A stretch of DNA of 9,212 nucleotides from Paramuribaculum sp. (GTDB taxonomy: Bacteria > Bacteroidota > Bacteroidia > Bacteroidales > Muribaculaceae), in contig VSPV01000110.1 in assembly GCA_009775605.1 (NCBI GenBank), positions 1 to 9,212 on the forward strand, given 5' to 3'. Position numbers and translations under genes: made by a program. Each line of letters opens with the position of its first letter. Position 1 is the first letter of the stretch. A model generated the notes under the pieces. That model was not told the origin of the DNA, made no database searches, and saw only the letters and a list, made by a program, of their open reading frames with translations. Shown here piece by piece: positions 1-7,213 of this stretch.

Positions 1-1263
1 GCTGTGGCGCTTCCAGATGGCGATGAGCAGCACAGCCAGAAGGATGAAGCCGTTGAAGATGAACGAGAAGTTATCGCTGTGGGAATTGAACAGGCGGCGC
101 GCAGCCCCGATAATGAAGGGGACGAGCGAGATACCGATATAATTGCAGGTGAGCAGATAGGAGAAATACTCGTTCTGTTTGGCCGTATTGGGCGCAACAT
201 AGGAGGTCTTGTCGTAGATAAGAGGCTGGATTATACCGTAGCCGAGTCCCATGATGAAGATTCCGAGAATGTAGGTCCAGTATGCGTGAAGCACACCCAC
301 AAAGAACAGGCCGAATACCACAAGGAACAAGGCGATCTCCATGGTCCACTCGCGGCACACCTTTATGGCCTTTGGAAGGATGAAGCCAGAGAGTGTGGCC
401 GATGCGAAGTACATGGCGGTGGCCACGCCTACGTCACCGGTAGTAAGATGGTAGTCCTTCATTGTGAAAGGAAGGTAGTAGCTCACAACTTCCGTGCCGT
501 AGGTGGCTATGAAATAAAGGGCCATAAGTCCGGCAAGAAGCATAAGCGACAATTTGCCCTGGTAATGGAAATTCGGTCCTGCGGGCTTGCCGGTGCGCTT
601 TGTCTGGGCGATATCCTCGTCGGATGGTCTTGAAGGCTCATGAACCGGAGGCACAAACTCGTTGGGATAATCTATGCGGTGACCGTAGATGTATTTGCGC
701 GTCATGAACGGGATGAGGCAAAGCGGAATCAGAGGAATAAGGTAGACGGTGAAAGCGATGTGCCAGTTGTAAGCGGCTACCCAGCCTACAAACAGTGTGG
801 CGAATATCACCATGAAATTGCTGACGCCCGACTTCATGCCAAGGGCTTTGGTACGTGCCTTACCAACGGTGTACTCAGAAATCATCGATGCGGCAAGAGG
901 TATGATAAGACCGCATCCCACACCGAGCAGACAGCTCAGGACAATCAGCTCTATCATCTTGTCGGCGAAGAAATACAATACGCCGGTCAATGTATAAATC
1001 GCCAGACCGCTTCCAAGAATGTACATCTGGTTTTTGGGCGTGCATATTTTTCCCGAGCAGAGAATGAATGGGATAGTGACGAGATTAGGAAGTACGGTCA
1101 GTAGCTGTATTTCCAGTTCGGTGACATTGGTGAACACTTCGTCAAGCTTTCCCATAATCGGCGAGATAGCGAGTCCGGGAAGATTCACCGTAAGCGAAAT
1201 TGACAAAATGGCGAGAAGTGAGATATAGGGTATCTTCCCGCAGCCGCAATCTACATATTTCAT
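1..1263 (-). CDS. MFS transporter, tandem paralogue 1 (3' end off the window)
   Basis: This is a multi-pass inner-membrane transporter of the major facilitator superfamily with unknown substrate. Reading the minus strand from the ATG at 1263, all 421 codons to base 1 are open, so the gene is only missing its last part, probably about 15-25 residues judged against its neighbour. The protein begins MKYVDCGCGK, then has hydrophobic segments alternating with short charged loops. NLPGLAISP at residues 27-35 is identical in sequence and position in the adjacent transporter. A long hydrophilic central loop (around GHRIDYPNEF to GKPAGPNFHY) separates the two six-helix halves, as is usual in MFS proteins. 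The start lies 21 bases after the stop of the upstream gene, so the two are very probably one operon. No drug, sugar or siderophore signature lets me name the substrate. Confidence 0.88.
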   Translation of the reverse strand, partial: MKYVDCGCGKIPYISLLAILSISLTVNLPGLAISPIMGKLDEVFTNVTELEIQLLTVLPNLVTIPFILCSGKICTPKNQMYILGSGLAIYTLTGVLYFFADKMIELIVLSCLLGVGCGLIIPLAASMISEYTVGKARTKALGMKSGVSNFMVIFATLFVGWVAAYNWHIAFTVYLIPLIPLCLIPFMTRKYIYGHRIDYPNEFVPPVHEPSRPSDEDIAQTKRTGKPAGPNFHYQGKLSLMLLAGLMALYFIATYGTEVVSYYLPFTMKDYHLTTGDVGVATAMYFASATLSGFILPKAIKVCREWTMEIALFLVVFGLFFVGVLHAYWTYILGIFIMGLGYGIIQPLIYDKTSYVAPNTAKQNEYFSYLLTCNYIGISLVPFIIGAARRLFNSHSDNFSFIFNGFILLAVLLIAIWKRHS

Positions 1264-1284
1264 ACGTGGGAATTTTTAAGAGGT

Positions 1285-2553
1285 TTATTTAATCACTTCC
1301 TTCTGATAATAGACATTGGAGATAGTACCGATGAAAGTGTTGCGGGCGAGGAATGCGTAGACTAGGAATATGGCGCATACCACCACGCTTATCACGAACG
1401 GGAACGTGCTTTCCACTGACTTATTGAATACCTTGCATACCCCCTGGGTGACGAGAGGCTCAATCACGATAGCTGAATAATTGGCGGTCAGGATAATGGA
1501 GAGGGCCTTGGTGCTCAGCGACGAACGGTTGACGCACTGGGTGGCTTTGTTGTAGAAGAGGGGCTGGAGCGCTCCGTAGCCGATTCCCGCAATAATTATG
1601 CCCATACCTACCAGCTGGACATTCTGGGCTATAGACACCACAATCATTCCTATCAGACAGAGAGAAGTACAAACCAGCACGGTGTTCTTACGCAGCATAC
1701 GGATGATAGGGGTCAACGATATTCCGCAGAAGAACACCATGAGGAAGAAGATGGATGTAAGCGAACCGGTGACGGAAGGATTGAAGTGACGTGCCTGCGC
1801 CAGGAACGGCAGATACTCCGATATGGAAATGGTTCCGAACGTGAGAAGGAAGTAAGCGATGAAAAGCTCCACCATTCTCCTTACGTCCACACCCTCTTTG
1901 TTGCATTGGGTGGAGGGAGCATCAGTGGGAGTCACCACATAATTTTTCAGGTCGGCCTGGGTAGGATCGAGTTCTCCCATCGGCACACGCCCTATGAAAT
2001 TGACCAGAGCCAGCGGAACGATGGAAACGGCGTAAACCATGAAAGGAGCATGCCAGCCTATGCGGGCCAGCCAGCCCACGGCGAAGGTGGCCACCACAAG
2101 CGTAAGATTGGATATGGCACTCTGCAGGCCCATCTGCTTCATGAGCGGTTTGCCGGCGAAGGTATCGGAGAGCAGACCGGTTGAGAATGGCACCAGAATG
2201 CCGGCGCCTATTCCCAGTGTGCAGCTGAATATGATGAGCGCAAGCATGGAAGTGGAAAGCATATACCCCACGGTAGATCCGGCGAATATAAGCAGCGCCG
2301 CCACAATAAGTATCTTTTTGTGGTTGGTGGTGGAAAGCTTGCCCGACATCAGCACGAAGGGGATAATTAGAAGGTTAGGCAGCATTGTGAGAAGCTGCTT
2401 CTCCAGAGCGCTCGATTTGGGGAAGATATGGGCCAGAGTGTCAAGCATGGGGCTGATAGCCAGTCCCGGAAGGTTCACAATAAGGGAAAGCGATAAAATG
2501 GCTACATAGGCAGTGGGATCCAGAGGTAGCTTACCTGTTTTTATTGGCTTCAT
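1285..2553 (-). CDS. MFS transporter, tandem paralogue 2
   Basis: This is a complete 422-residue inner-membrane protein of the major facilitator superfamily, substrate unknown. Length and hydropathy fit a 12-helix MFS carrier. NLPGLAISP lies at residues 27-35, the degenerate MFS loop 2-3 motif region is near residues 69-80 (MSGKLSTTNHKK), the glycine-rich helix SCTLGIGAGI is at about 110-119, and a hydrophilic central loop is at about 189-225. It shares its N-terminal third with the downstream transporter at 1-1263, so the pair arose by duplication. It is the first gene of the minus-strand operon and faces the Crp-like regulator across 272 bp. The ATG at 2553 is the first in-frame start ahead of the first membrane helix. 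The C-terminal tail is short and polar (YYQKEVIK). Confidence 0.9.
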   Translation of the reverse strand: MKPIKTGKLPLDPTAYVAILSLSLIVNLPGLAISPMLDTLAHIFPKSSALEKQLLTMLPNLLIIPFVLMSGKLSTTNHKKILIVAALLIFAGSTVGYMLSTSMLALIIFSCTLGIGAGILVPFSTGLLSDTFAGKPLMKQMGLQSAISNLTLVVATFAVGWLARIGWHAPFMVYAVSIVPLALVNFIGRVPMGELDPTQADLKNYVVTPTDAPSTQCNKEGVDVRRMVELFIAYFLLTFGTISISEYLPFLAQARHFNPSVTGSLTSIFFLMVFFCGISLTPIIRMLRKNTVLVCTSLCLIGMIVVSIAQNVQLVGMGIIIAGIGYGALQPLFYNKATQCVNRSSLSTKALSIILTANYSAIVIEPLVTQGVCKVFNKSVESTFPFVISVVVCAIFLVYAFLARNTFIGTISNVYYQKEVIK

Positions 2554-2825
2554 TTCATTAACTGTTTATATGGTTTCAGCCACCGCCGAGATTCCATGAC
2601 TACCGGACCAGAGAATTACACCTATGCCCGGTGCAGGTAAGTGGTGATGATGAAGTTTTTTATAAAATTAAAAACGTCAAAAATTAAAAAATGTTTAGCC
2701 GGTCTGCCGAAAGTATCTCAGGCTTTTTAAGAACCGGTACGATAAAGTAACAAAATTTAAGTGCTTGGGAGTGACATCATAAATTATAATAGGATATTTT
2801 TGTAAAACTGATATTAAAAACGAAT
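2554..2825. promoter_or_regulatory. Divergent intergenic region between MFS operon and Crp-like regulator
   Basis: This 272-bp non-coding stretch separates the divergently transcribed transporters and regulator, so promoters for both directions should lie here. The half next to the regulator is very AT-rich. It contains an 11-bp direct repeat AAAATTAAAAA at 2664-2674 and 2680-2690 (16-bp period) and a short palindrome around ACCGGT at 2733-2738. A TAnnTTTG match serves the plus strand (listed separately). For the minus strand the best candidate is AATTTTTG (about 2686-2679), one mismatch from the -7 consensus and without a clear -33 partner, so that promoter is not placed confidently. No open reading frame or RNA gene is seen here. 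Confidence 0.5.
2795..2802 (+). promoter_or_regulatory. Candidate Bacteroidota -7 promoter element for the Crp-like gene
   Basis: TATTTTTG matches the Bacteroidota primary sigma factor -7 consensus TAnnTTTG exactly and ends 23 bases before the ATG at 2826, which would give a leader of roughly 15-20 bases. No good TTTG -33 element lies 19-21 bases upstream; the nearest TTG is at 2765-2767 and is too far. The surrounding AT-richness makes a chance match possible. Confidence 0.4.
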
Positions 2826-3386
2826 ATGCCGACGCAGTTCAACTCCTATATCGACCATATCGACATCGGTTTCTGGCGCCATCTGTGCGAGAGCCGCGGG
2901 GAATTGCGCCATTTTGAGAAAGGAGCGGAATTCATCACGGCCGGAGAAACAGGGCACTATATTGGCTATGTAAAATCCGGAGCGCTCAAATATGTGTGCT
3001 ATTCCACCGACGGAACGCCCCACGTGGTCGGTCTGGAATTTGCGGGTCATTTCGTATGTGATTTTCCAGGATCGCTGTATCGGGAGAAATCGCGGTGCTC
3101 GATTATCGCCACCGTTCCATGCGAGATTTATTGCGTGCCGACGGCGGAGGTTGTAAAGCTCATGGAGTCAGACGCAGCTGCAAGAGAGGTGATAGCGGCA
3201 ACCACCCGCGCTGTATTCTCCACGCTTTACGACCGGTTTACCGACCTATATTCCAAATCGCCACAGGAGCGGTATGATGATCTGATAAGCCACGACCCCA
3301 ACCTCTTCCGGCTGTTTTCACTAAAGGACATCGCTTCACTTCTGAACATCACTCCCACCCATCTGAGCCGTCTGCGTAAAAAATAA
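2826..3386 (+). CDS. Crp/Fnr-family transcriptional regulator
   Basis: This 186-residue cytoplasmic DNA-binding protein has an N-terminal cyclic-nucleotide-binding-like beta-barrel (about residues 5-120, with GETGHYIGYVKSGALK and PHVVGLEFAGHFVCDF) followed by a dimerisation helix and a compact C-terminal helix-turn-helix (SLKDIASLLNITPTHLSRLRKK region, about 165-186). It is shorter than E. coli Crp (about 210 residues) because it stops right after the recognition helix, as is common for Bacteroidota members. The phosphate-binding cassette typical of cAMP-responsive Crp (GE-L plus R-[ST]-A) is not visible, and there is no N-terminal cysteine cluster as in Fnr. I therefore infer another ligand or none. 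It is divergent from the MFS operon and co-directional with the downstream exported-protein genes, either of which it may control. Confidence 0.87.
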   Translation: MPTQFNSYIDHIDIGFWRHLCESRGELRHFEKGAEFITAGETGHYIGYVKSGALKYVCYSTDGTPHVVGLEFAGHFVCDFPGSLYREKSRCSIIATVPCEIYCVPTAEVVKLMESDAAAREVIAATTRAVFSTLYDRFTDLYSKSPQERYDDLISHDPNLFRLFSLKDIASLLNITPTHLSRLRKK

Positions 3387-3408
3387 TAACGGCCCGTTTC
3401 TTCCAGTT

Positions 3409-3422
3409 TCAACAAATGTTGA
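3409..3422. promoter_or_regulatory. Small dyad upstream of the GLPGL gene, possible operator
   Basis: TCAACAAATGTTGA is a 5-bp inverted repeat around a 4-base centre. It sits 22 bases before the TAACTTTG -7 element, where the -33 region of that promoter should be, so a bound protein could act there. Only 5 bp pair, so this may be chance. A weak role as a hairpin at the end of the regulator transcript is the alternative. Confidence 0.25.
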
Positions 3423-3444
3423 GAGCAAAGTACCGGATTCTGAC

Positions 3445-3452
3445 TAACTTTG
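3445..3452 (+). promoter_or_regulatory. Candidate -7 promoter element for the GLPGL/outer-membrane-protein operon
   Basis: TAACTTTG fits the Bacteroidota consensus TAnnTTTG exactly and lies 27 bases before the ATG at 3480. The upstream TTG at 3419-3421 is a possible -33 element, with a 23-base spacer that is slightly longer than usual. Placing a promoter here argues against a TTG start at 3450, which would fall inside it, and supports the ATG at 3480. Confidence 0.5.
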
Positions 3453-3479
3453 CCTCCGAGTTTTTCAATAATACAGATA

Positions 3480-4334
3480 ATGAACCGATTTATCACACTA
3501 ATAGTGCTTCTCAGCGTCACGGCATGTGTCTTTGCAAAGAAAAAGCCTGAATACCCGCGCGCCGCAATCAAGGTGGGATACAATTACCACGAGAAATTCA
3601 TGCGGGGCAATGTTGAATACGCGGAGCACGACATACCGATGCTGTTGCTTGCCAACCCGGAGCAGTCAAAATTCTACTGTCCCGCCACAGAATACAAGGA
3701 CTCGCTCGAATCCACCCCTTCCGGACGGGCCAAGGCAAAACAGATATTTGACATCGCCGTCAGAAAATACATAGAATCAAAGGATGAGAGCGTAATGAGT
3801 GACGTTGTCTATAAGACTTTCATATACGTCTTCAAGGACAACGCCCGAGAGGCAATGACCGTGTATGACAAGGCCGGAATGATGGAAAGAGGTGTATATG
3901 AGGAGCCGTTTTCCGAACTCACCTGGGAAACAGGCGATTCCACAAAGACCATCCTCGGCTATGAATGCATCATGGCCACCACAGATTATCACGGCAGGAA
4001 ATGGACGGCATGGTTCGCACCGGAAATTCCCGTAAACGACGGCCCGTGGAAACTGCGTGGACTTCCGGGACTCATTCTTGAAGCCACCGACGACAAAGGC
4101 CATCACCGCTTTGTGGCCGAAGGTATCGAAGAGTCCAGCCAGCCCATGTATCCGATATATTCGCAAAACGAATATGACCGGATGACACGGCTCGACATGC
4201 TGCGCAGTCTGAGAAACTACCGAGACAATTCCCATGCCATCTCCAAAGCCGCTACCGACGGAATGCTCGACCTCGGGCCTGACGCTCCCACTCAGAACGA
4301 ATACGATTACCTCGAAACCGATTACCATCAATGA
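3480..4334 (+). CDS. GLPGL family exported protein
   Basis: This 284-residue protein belongs to the GLPGL family (TIGR01200; related to Pfam Porph_ging), a Bacteroidota-specific family of unknown function. The defining stretch is plain: LGYEC at 159-163, WTAWFAPEIPVNDGPW at 175-190 and GLPGL itself at 194-198. An N-terminal signal sequence (MNRFITLIVLLSVTACVFA) targets it to the envelope. VTAC could be a lipobox at Cys16, while cleavage after VFA at residue 19 would give a periplasmic protein, and the sequence does not decide between them. I chose the ATG at 3480 because it gives a clean signal peptide; a longer TTG-started reading from 3450 overlaps the promoter. Its stop overlaps the next start (ATGA, 4331-4334), so translation is probably coupled. 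Genes of this family are commonly found beside such outer-membrane receptors, which suggests the two products work together. Confidence 0.9.
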   Translation: MNRFITLIVLLSVTACVFAKKKPEYPRAAIKVGYNYHEKFMRGNVEYAEHDIPMLLLANPEQSKFYCPATEYKDSLESTPSGRAKAKQIFDIAVRKYIESKDESVMSDVVYKTFIYVFKDNAREAMTVYDKAGMMERGVYEEPFSELTWETGDSTKTILGYECIMATTDYHGRKWTAWFAPEIPVNDGPWKLRGLPGLILEATDDKGHHRFVAEGIEESSQPMYPIYSQNEYDRMTRLDMLRSLRNYRDNSHAISKAATDGMLDLGPDAPTQNEYDYLETDYHQ

Positions 4335-5527
4335 GACTGATTATCACATATCTCCTGTTATTGCTTGCGACCGTGAGCGCGGTGGCGCAGGTCAATGTGT
4401 CGGGAACGGTTGTGGACAAGGTGAACGGCGAGCCGCTCACCGGCGCATCCGTCATCATCAAAGGTGCCGACGGTAAAATCAAGAAGTTCAGCACGTCGAA
4501 AAAGGACGGCGGATTCGCCATGTCGGTGCCATCGGTGGCAGGGTGCCGGCTGGAAGTGTCGATGATGAGCTTTGCCAAGAAAACTATCCCTCTCGATGGA
4601 GCAACGTTTCCCCTCACCGTGGAGCTCGAACCGGGCTCTACCTTACTCAAGGAGGTGACAGTGAAGGCCGACCGCATACGCGAACAGGGCGACACCATAA
4701 CCTACAATGTGGGAAGTTTCGCCCAGCAGCAGGACCGTTCGATAGGCGATGTGCTCAAACGCATGCCCGGCATCAACGTGGAGAAATCCGGCAAAATACA
4801 GTATCAGGGCGAGGACATCAACAAGTTTTATATCGAAGGTTCCGACCTGCTTGGCGGCAAATACGGCATAGCCACCAACGGAATCAACCATGACGATGTG
4901 GGCGCGGTGGAAGTGATGGAAAACCATCAGCCCATGCAGGTGCTGTCAGGCATCTCATTTTCCGACAAGGCCGCTATAAATCTCAAACTGAAAAACAAGG
5001 CCAAAGCTACATGGACGGTCCACGGCGACGCCGGTGGAGGATGGTCGTGGCAGCCCGAGGGAGCGTTATGGGACGGAGAGGTGTTTGCAATGGCGGTAAT
5101 GCCGAATTTCCAGAACATTACCACCTTCAAGGCCAATAATACCGGAGAAGACCTTTCATCGCAGGCCACTGACTTCTTCGCCTCGCGCCGCGGCACGTCG
5201 CTGAGCCCCTACGTGAGCGTGTCGCTTCCGGGTGTGCCGAATCTCAGCCGCAGGCGCACGCTTTTCAACCGCTCGGCTCTTGTCTCCACAAATTCGCTGT
5301 GGAAACTCGGGCGCGGGGAAGTAAAGGCGCAGATAGATTACTCGTTCAACCGCGTGACATCAGAAGCCGCGAATATAACCACGTATTTTTTGAAAGGATC
5401 GGAGGAGGGTGTTGCAGAACTCCCTTTGTTAAAGCTTTTGAGAATTGAATATTTTGAACCAAATTACGATTTTTCAGTTTTGATTCGAATTTTCAATTCC
5501 TGGAGACTTAAAAGTCGGCAAATATGA
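4331..5527 (+). pseudogene. Outer-membrane TonB-receptor-like protein, 5' fragment (split by IS1182-type element)
   Basis: This is the N-terminal part of a large outer-membrane protein. Residues 1-20 are a signal peptide ending AVAQ. Residues about 21-100 form a carboxypeptidase-regulatory-like beta-sandwich (VSGTVVDKVNGEPLTGASV). Residues about 110-222 resemble a TonB-dependent-receptor plug (DVLKRMPGINV at 140-150, FYIEGSDLLGGKYG at 167-179, AVEVMENHQPMQVLSG at 192-207). The first barrel strands follow. The native sequence ends at about residue 359 (KGSEE), where the insertion element starts. The remaining 39 residues, from GVAELP to the TGA at 5525-5527, are encoded by the element's left end. 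The product lacks almost all of the barrel and cannot insert normally. Expression would start with the overlapping GLPGL gene. The substrate is unknown; these GLPGL-linked receptors are distinct from SusC and no SusD partner is present. Confidence 0.85.
5406..5425 (+). repeat. Left terminal inverted repeat of the IS
   Basis: AGGGTGTTGCAGAACTCCCT is the exact reverse complement of bases 7192-7211. The flanking G5405 extends the match by one base if C7212 is counted, and the next pair outward mismatches. The repeat itself is a partial dyad, AGGG...CCCT. Confidence 0.93.
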
Positions 5528-5534
5528 CAAATAA

Positions 5535-5571
5535 CATAGAAAAATCGGTCTGTCAGGCCGATTTTTCTATG
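5535..5571. terminator. Bidirectional terminator at the transposase 3' end
   Basis: A 17-bp stem (5535-5551 with 5555-5571, one G-T pair) closes a 3-base loop. On both strands the stem contains a run of A and then T, giving a terminator-like shape. The transposase stop codon TGA (5555-5553 on the minus strand) sits in the loop and the adjoining pair. It should end transposase transcripts and also stop host transcripts entering from the receptor promoter. Confidence 0.8.
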
Positions 5572-7088
5572 TTTTTGTGCAATTTCAGGATGTTAAGGGC
5601 CATGAAAACAAATCCGAGATCCATTGTGACCCTGGCTTTTCCGAAGTGGCGGAAGCGAGTGTATCCGTGATTGTGTTTGAGCTGTCCGAATACAGGTTCC
5701 GGCTCCAGCGACCTACGCTTCAGTTTCTCCTGATTCTCCGGAAGATCAAGTCTTGCCTTTGCTTTCTGTTCTTCCCGGATATTACCTAGTTTGCGATGTA
5801 TCTCACCACGTTTGCTCTTTGTCAGAATGCACTTGTCTCTGAAGGGGCATCCGTTGCAGTGGTCGCATGTCATTACAGTGCTGTCGCTGCGAAAACCGCT
5901 GCGTGTGTATGCCTCCTGGGTACATATTACTCTCATCAGATACCCGGCAGGACAGACAAGCGTGCTCTCGTCCGCAGATAGCCTGAACGCGAATTTGTCA
6001 TATTGACCCGGCTTTACCGGGCGTCTGGTGGACTCGGCATCATAGTTCGGATACTTGACCACTGCCTCTATCCGCCTCTCTTCCAGACCCACGTACACTT
6101 CCTCACAGCCATATCCTGCGTCCTCGACAACGGATGACGGCCTGACACCGTTTTCTTCCACACAGGTATCAACAAAATCCATGGCGATTGATTTGTCTTC
6201 GGCCGAGTCATATGCTCCGTAGTTGGTGATATACTGGTTCTGTGTGGCAATCTGCACATTGTAGTTGGGTGTGGCCATCCCCTCGTATCCATCTTCCTTT
6301 GCATGCATGATACCGCAATCGGGATCTGTGGGCGCAACACCGCATCTGCCGGCGCATTGCTCTAATGTCTTGTCATGAGCCTCTTTGCGGTCGCATGCCT
6401 TGCGGATGGCCGTAATCTTGCCTCTGACTTTCCTGAGTCCTTCTTCTTTGGCTTTCTGCTCGATGCGGTCAGCTATCCCGCGTGCTTCCTCCTTTGTATA
6501 TGTAATATGTCCTGTACTGCTGTCATCGGCATTGTCCCCGCTCTCAATCTGCTCAAGCAGAGCCTTGACTCCCTCTTGGATGTCCTCATCAGCCGATGCC
6601 GCAAACTTCTCGGCATTGCTGCGCCATTTTATACGCCGGCGTGCCGCGCGTGAACGTATAGTTGTGCCGTCAATATAGAGGTCTTCGCTCAGTTCTATCT
6701 CGCCGCGTCCGGCAAGTATCATGACAAGACGGGAGAATATGATCTTGATGTATGGCATGCAGCGTGTCTTGAAACGGCTGATGGTCGTATGGTCGGGGAA
6801 CTGATATGAAGACAGCCATATAAGATGCGCATCGCGTGTCATGGCAGACTCAAGACCTCTCGTCGAAAAAATATTGTTCATGTACCCGAAAAGCACCGCC
6901 TTAAGCAGCATTGCCGGATGATATGGCGGCTGACCGTCGGAGGCTTTGGAATAGCTGGCGTGAATCTCTTTCAGATCCATGAGGTCGACTATATCCGAAA
7001 TAAGCCTTGCCGGTGCGTCTTGCGGAATAAAATCGCCCAGATTAGGAGGAAAAAGCAACGTATCGTTGGATATATAAGGTTTATACAT
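5553..7088 (-). CDS. IS1182-family DDE transposase
   Basis: This 511-residue transposase moves the surrounding element by DDE-type DNA cleavage and strand transfer. The N-terminal half (MYKPYISNDTLLFPP, then DAPARLISDIVD) matches the conserved N-terminal domain of IS1182/IS1182-like enzymes. Likely catalytic residues are Asp140 in LYIDGTTI, Asp323 in VVEDAGYG and Glu464 in EPEPVFGQLK. A cysteine cluster (Cys379, then CDHCNGCPFRDKC at about 408-420) resembles the zinc-finger-like insert of this family. I chose the ATG at 7088 because MYKPY aligns with the usual family start and leaves room for a promoter; an in-frame ATG at 7142 would add 18 residues but directly abuts the hairpin at 7145-7176. 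No frameshift or stop is seen and all three acidic residues are present, so the enzyme is probably active. Confidence 0.92.
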   Translation of the reverse strand: MYKPYISNDTLLFPPNLGDFIPQDAPARLISDIVDLMDLKEIHASYSKASDGQPPYHPAMLLKAVLFGYMNNIFSTRGLESAMTRDAHLIWLSSYQFPDHTTISRFKTRCMPYIKIIFSRLVMILAGRGEIELSEDLYIDGTTIRSRAARRRIKWRSNAEKFAASADEDIQEGVKALLEQIESGDNADDSSTGHITYTKEEARGIADRIEQKAKEEGLRKVRGKITAIRKACDRKEAHDKTLEQCAGRCGVAPTDPDCGIMHAKEDGYEGMATPNYNVQIATQNQYITNYGAYDSAEDKSIAMDFVDTCVEENGVRPSSVVEDAGYGCEEVYVGLEERRIEAVVKYPNYDAESTRRPVKPGQYDKFAFRLSADESTLVCPAGYLMRVICTQEAYTRSGFRSDSTVMTCDHCNGCPFRDKCILTKSKRGEIHRKLGNIREEQKAKARLDLPENQEKLKRRSLEPEPVFGQLKHNHGYTRFRHFGKARVTMDLGFVFMALNILKLHKNIEKSA

Positions 7089-7124
7089 TAACTTTGTATT
7101 TACTAGTTTGAATACCATAAAATT

Positions 7125-7136
7125 ACAAAATTTTGT
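7125..7136. promoter_or_regulatory. 12-bp palindrome in the transposase leader
   Basis: ACAAAATTTTGT is a perfect palindrome directly upstream of TAATTTTA (7125-7118, minus strand), which is one base from the -7 consensus TAnnTTTG and would place transcription start about 20 bases before the ATG at 7088. The palindrome could be an autoregulatory site, but AT-rich palindromes of this size also arise by chance. Confidence 0.3.
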
Positions 7137-7144
7137 GGACATAA

Positions 7145-7176
7145 AAAAGCCTCAGCTTGTGAAAGTTGAGGCTTTT
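7145..7176. terminator. Hairpin upstream of the transposase (insulating terminator)
   Basis: A 14-bp stem (7145-7158 with 7163-7176, one G-T pair) has a GTGA loop. On the minus strand it is followed by a T run, so it can terminate transcripts entering the element from outside before they reach the transposase. On the plus strand it is followed shortly by a long T run (7183-7189). Such insulating hairpins near IS ends are known to limit transposase expression from neighbouring promoters. Confidence 0.75.
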
Positions 7177-7191
7177 GCTTAATTTTTTTGT

Positions 7192-7211
7192 AGGGAGTTC
7201 TGCAACACCCT
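7192..7211 (-). repeat. Right terminal inverted repeat of the IS
   Basis: Bases 7192-7211 (AGGGAGTTCTGCAACACCCT) are the exact reverse complement of 5406-5425. Host coding sequence resumes right after, in the frame of the 5' receptor fragment. Confidence 0.93.
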
Positions 7212-7213
7212 CG

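Larger units (their letters stand above)
5406..7211 (-). mobile_element. IS1182-family insertion sequence, about 1.8 kb, intact
   Basis: The element is bounded by perfect 20-bp terminal inverted repeats and carries one transposase gene on the minus strand plus a hairpin at each side. Size, single long DDE gene and repeat structure fit the IS1182 family. The exact tips are uncertain by one or two bases because G5405 and C7212 also pair. No convincing target duplication is visible. The trinucleotide TCG occurs at 5399-5401 and 7211-7213, but using it as a duplication would leave five unmatched bases at the left tip. Excising 5402-7213 or 5408-7213 restores the host frame (KGS-YQYQ or KGSEE-YQYQ). 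The 109-bp stretch 5426-5534 between the left repeat and the first hairpin is AT-rich and non-coding, with an imperfect inverted repeat at 5441-5453 and 5488-5500 that may be a transposase-binding site. Confidence 0.88.

Noticed and set aside
4..1104. Long plus-strand open frames at 4-633 and 640-1104
   Set aside because: They are charged, low-hydrophobicity mirror readings in codon register with the minus-strand MFS gene, which is a clear homologue of its neighbour.
1786..2509. Plus-strand open frames opposite the second MFS gene
   Set aside because: They are antisense shadows with no domain-like sequence and lie wholly inside a well-supported transporter gene.
3450..3479. TTG start 30 bases upstream of the GLPGL gene ATG
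   Set aside because: It would put non-signal residues before the signal peptide and overlaps the TAACTTTG promoter element.
7166..7213. Independent start for the 3' receptor fragment
   Set aside because: The TTG lies inside the hairpin at 7145-7176, the leader residues come from the insertion element, and there is no signal peptide, so a functional secreted product is unlikely.
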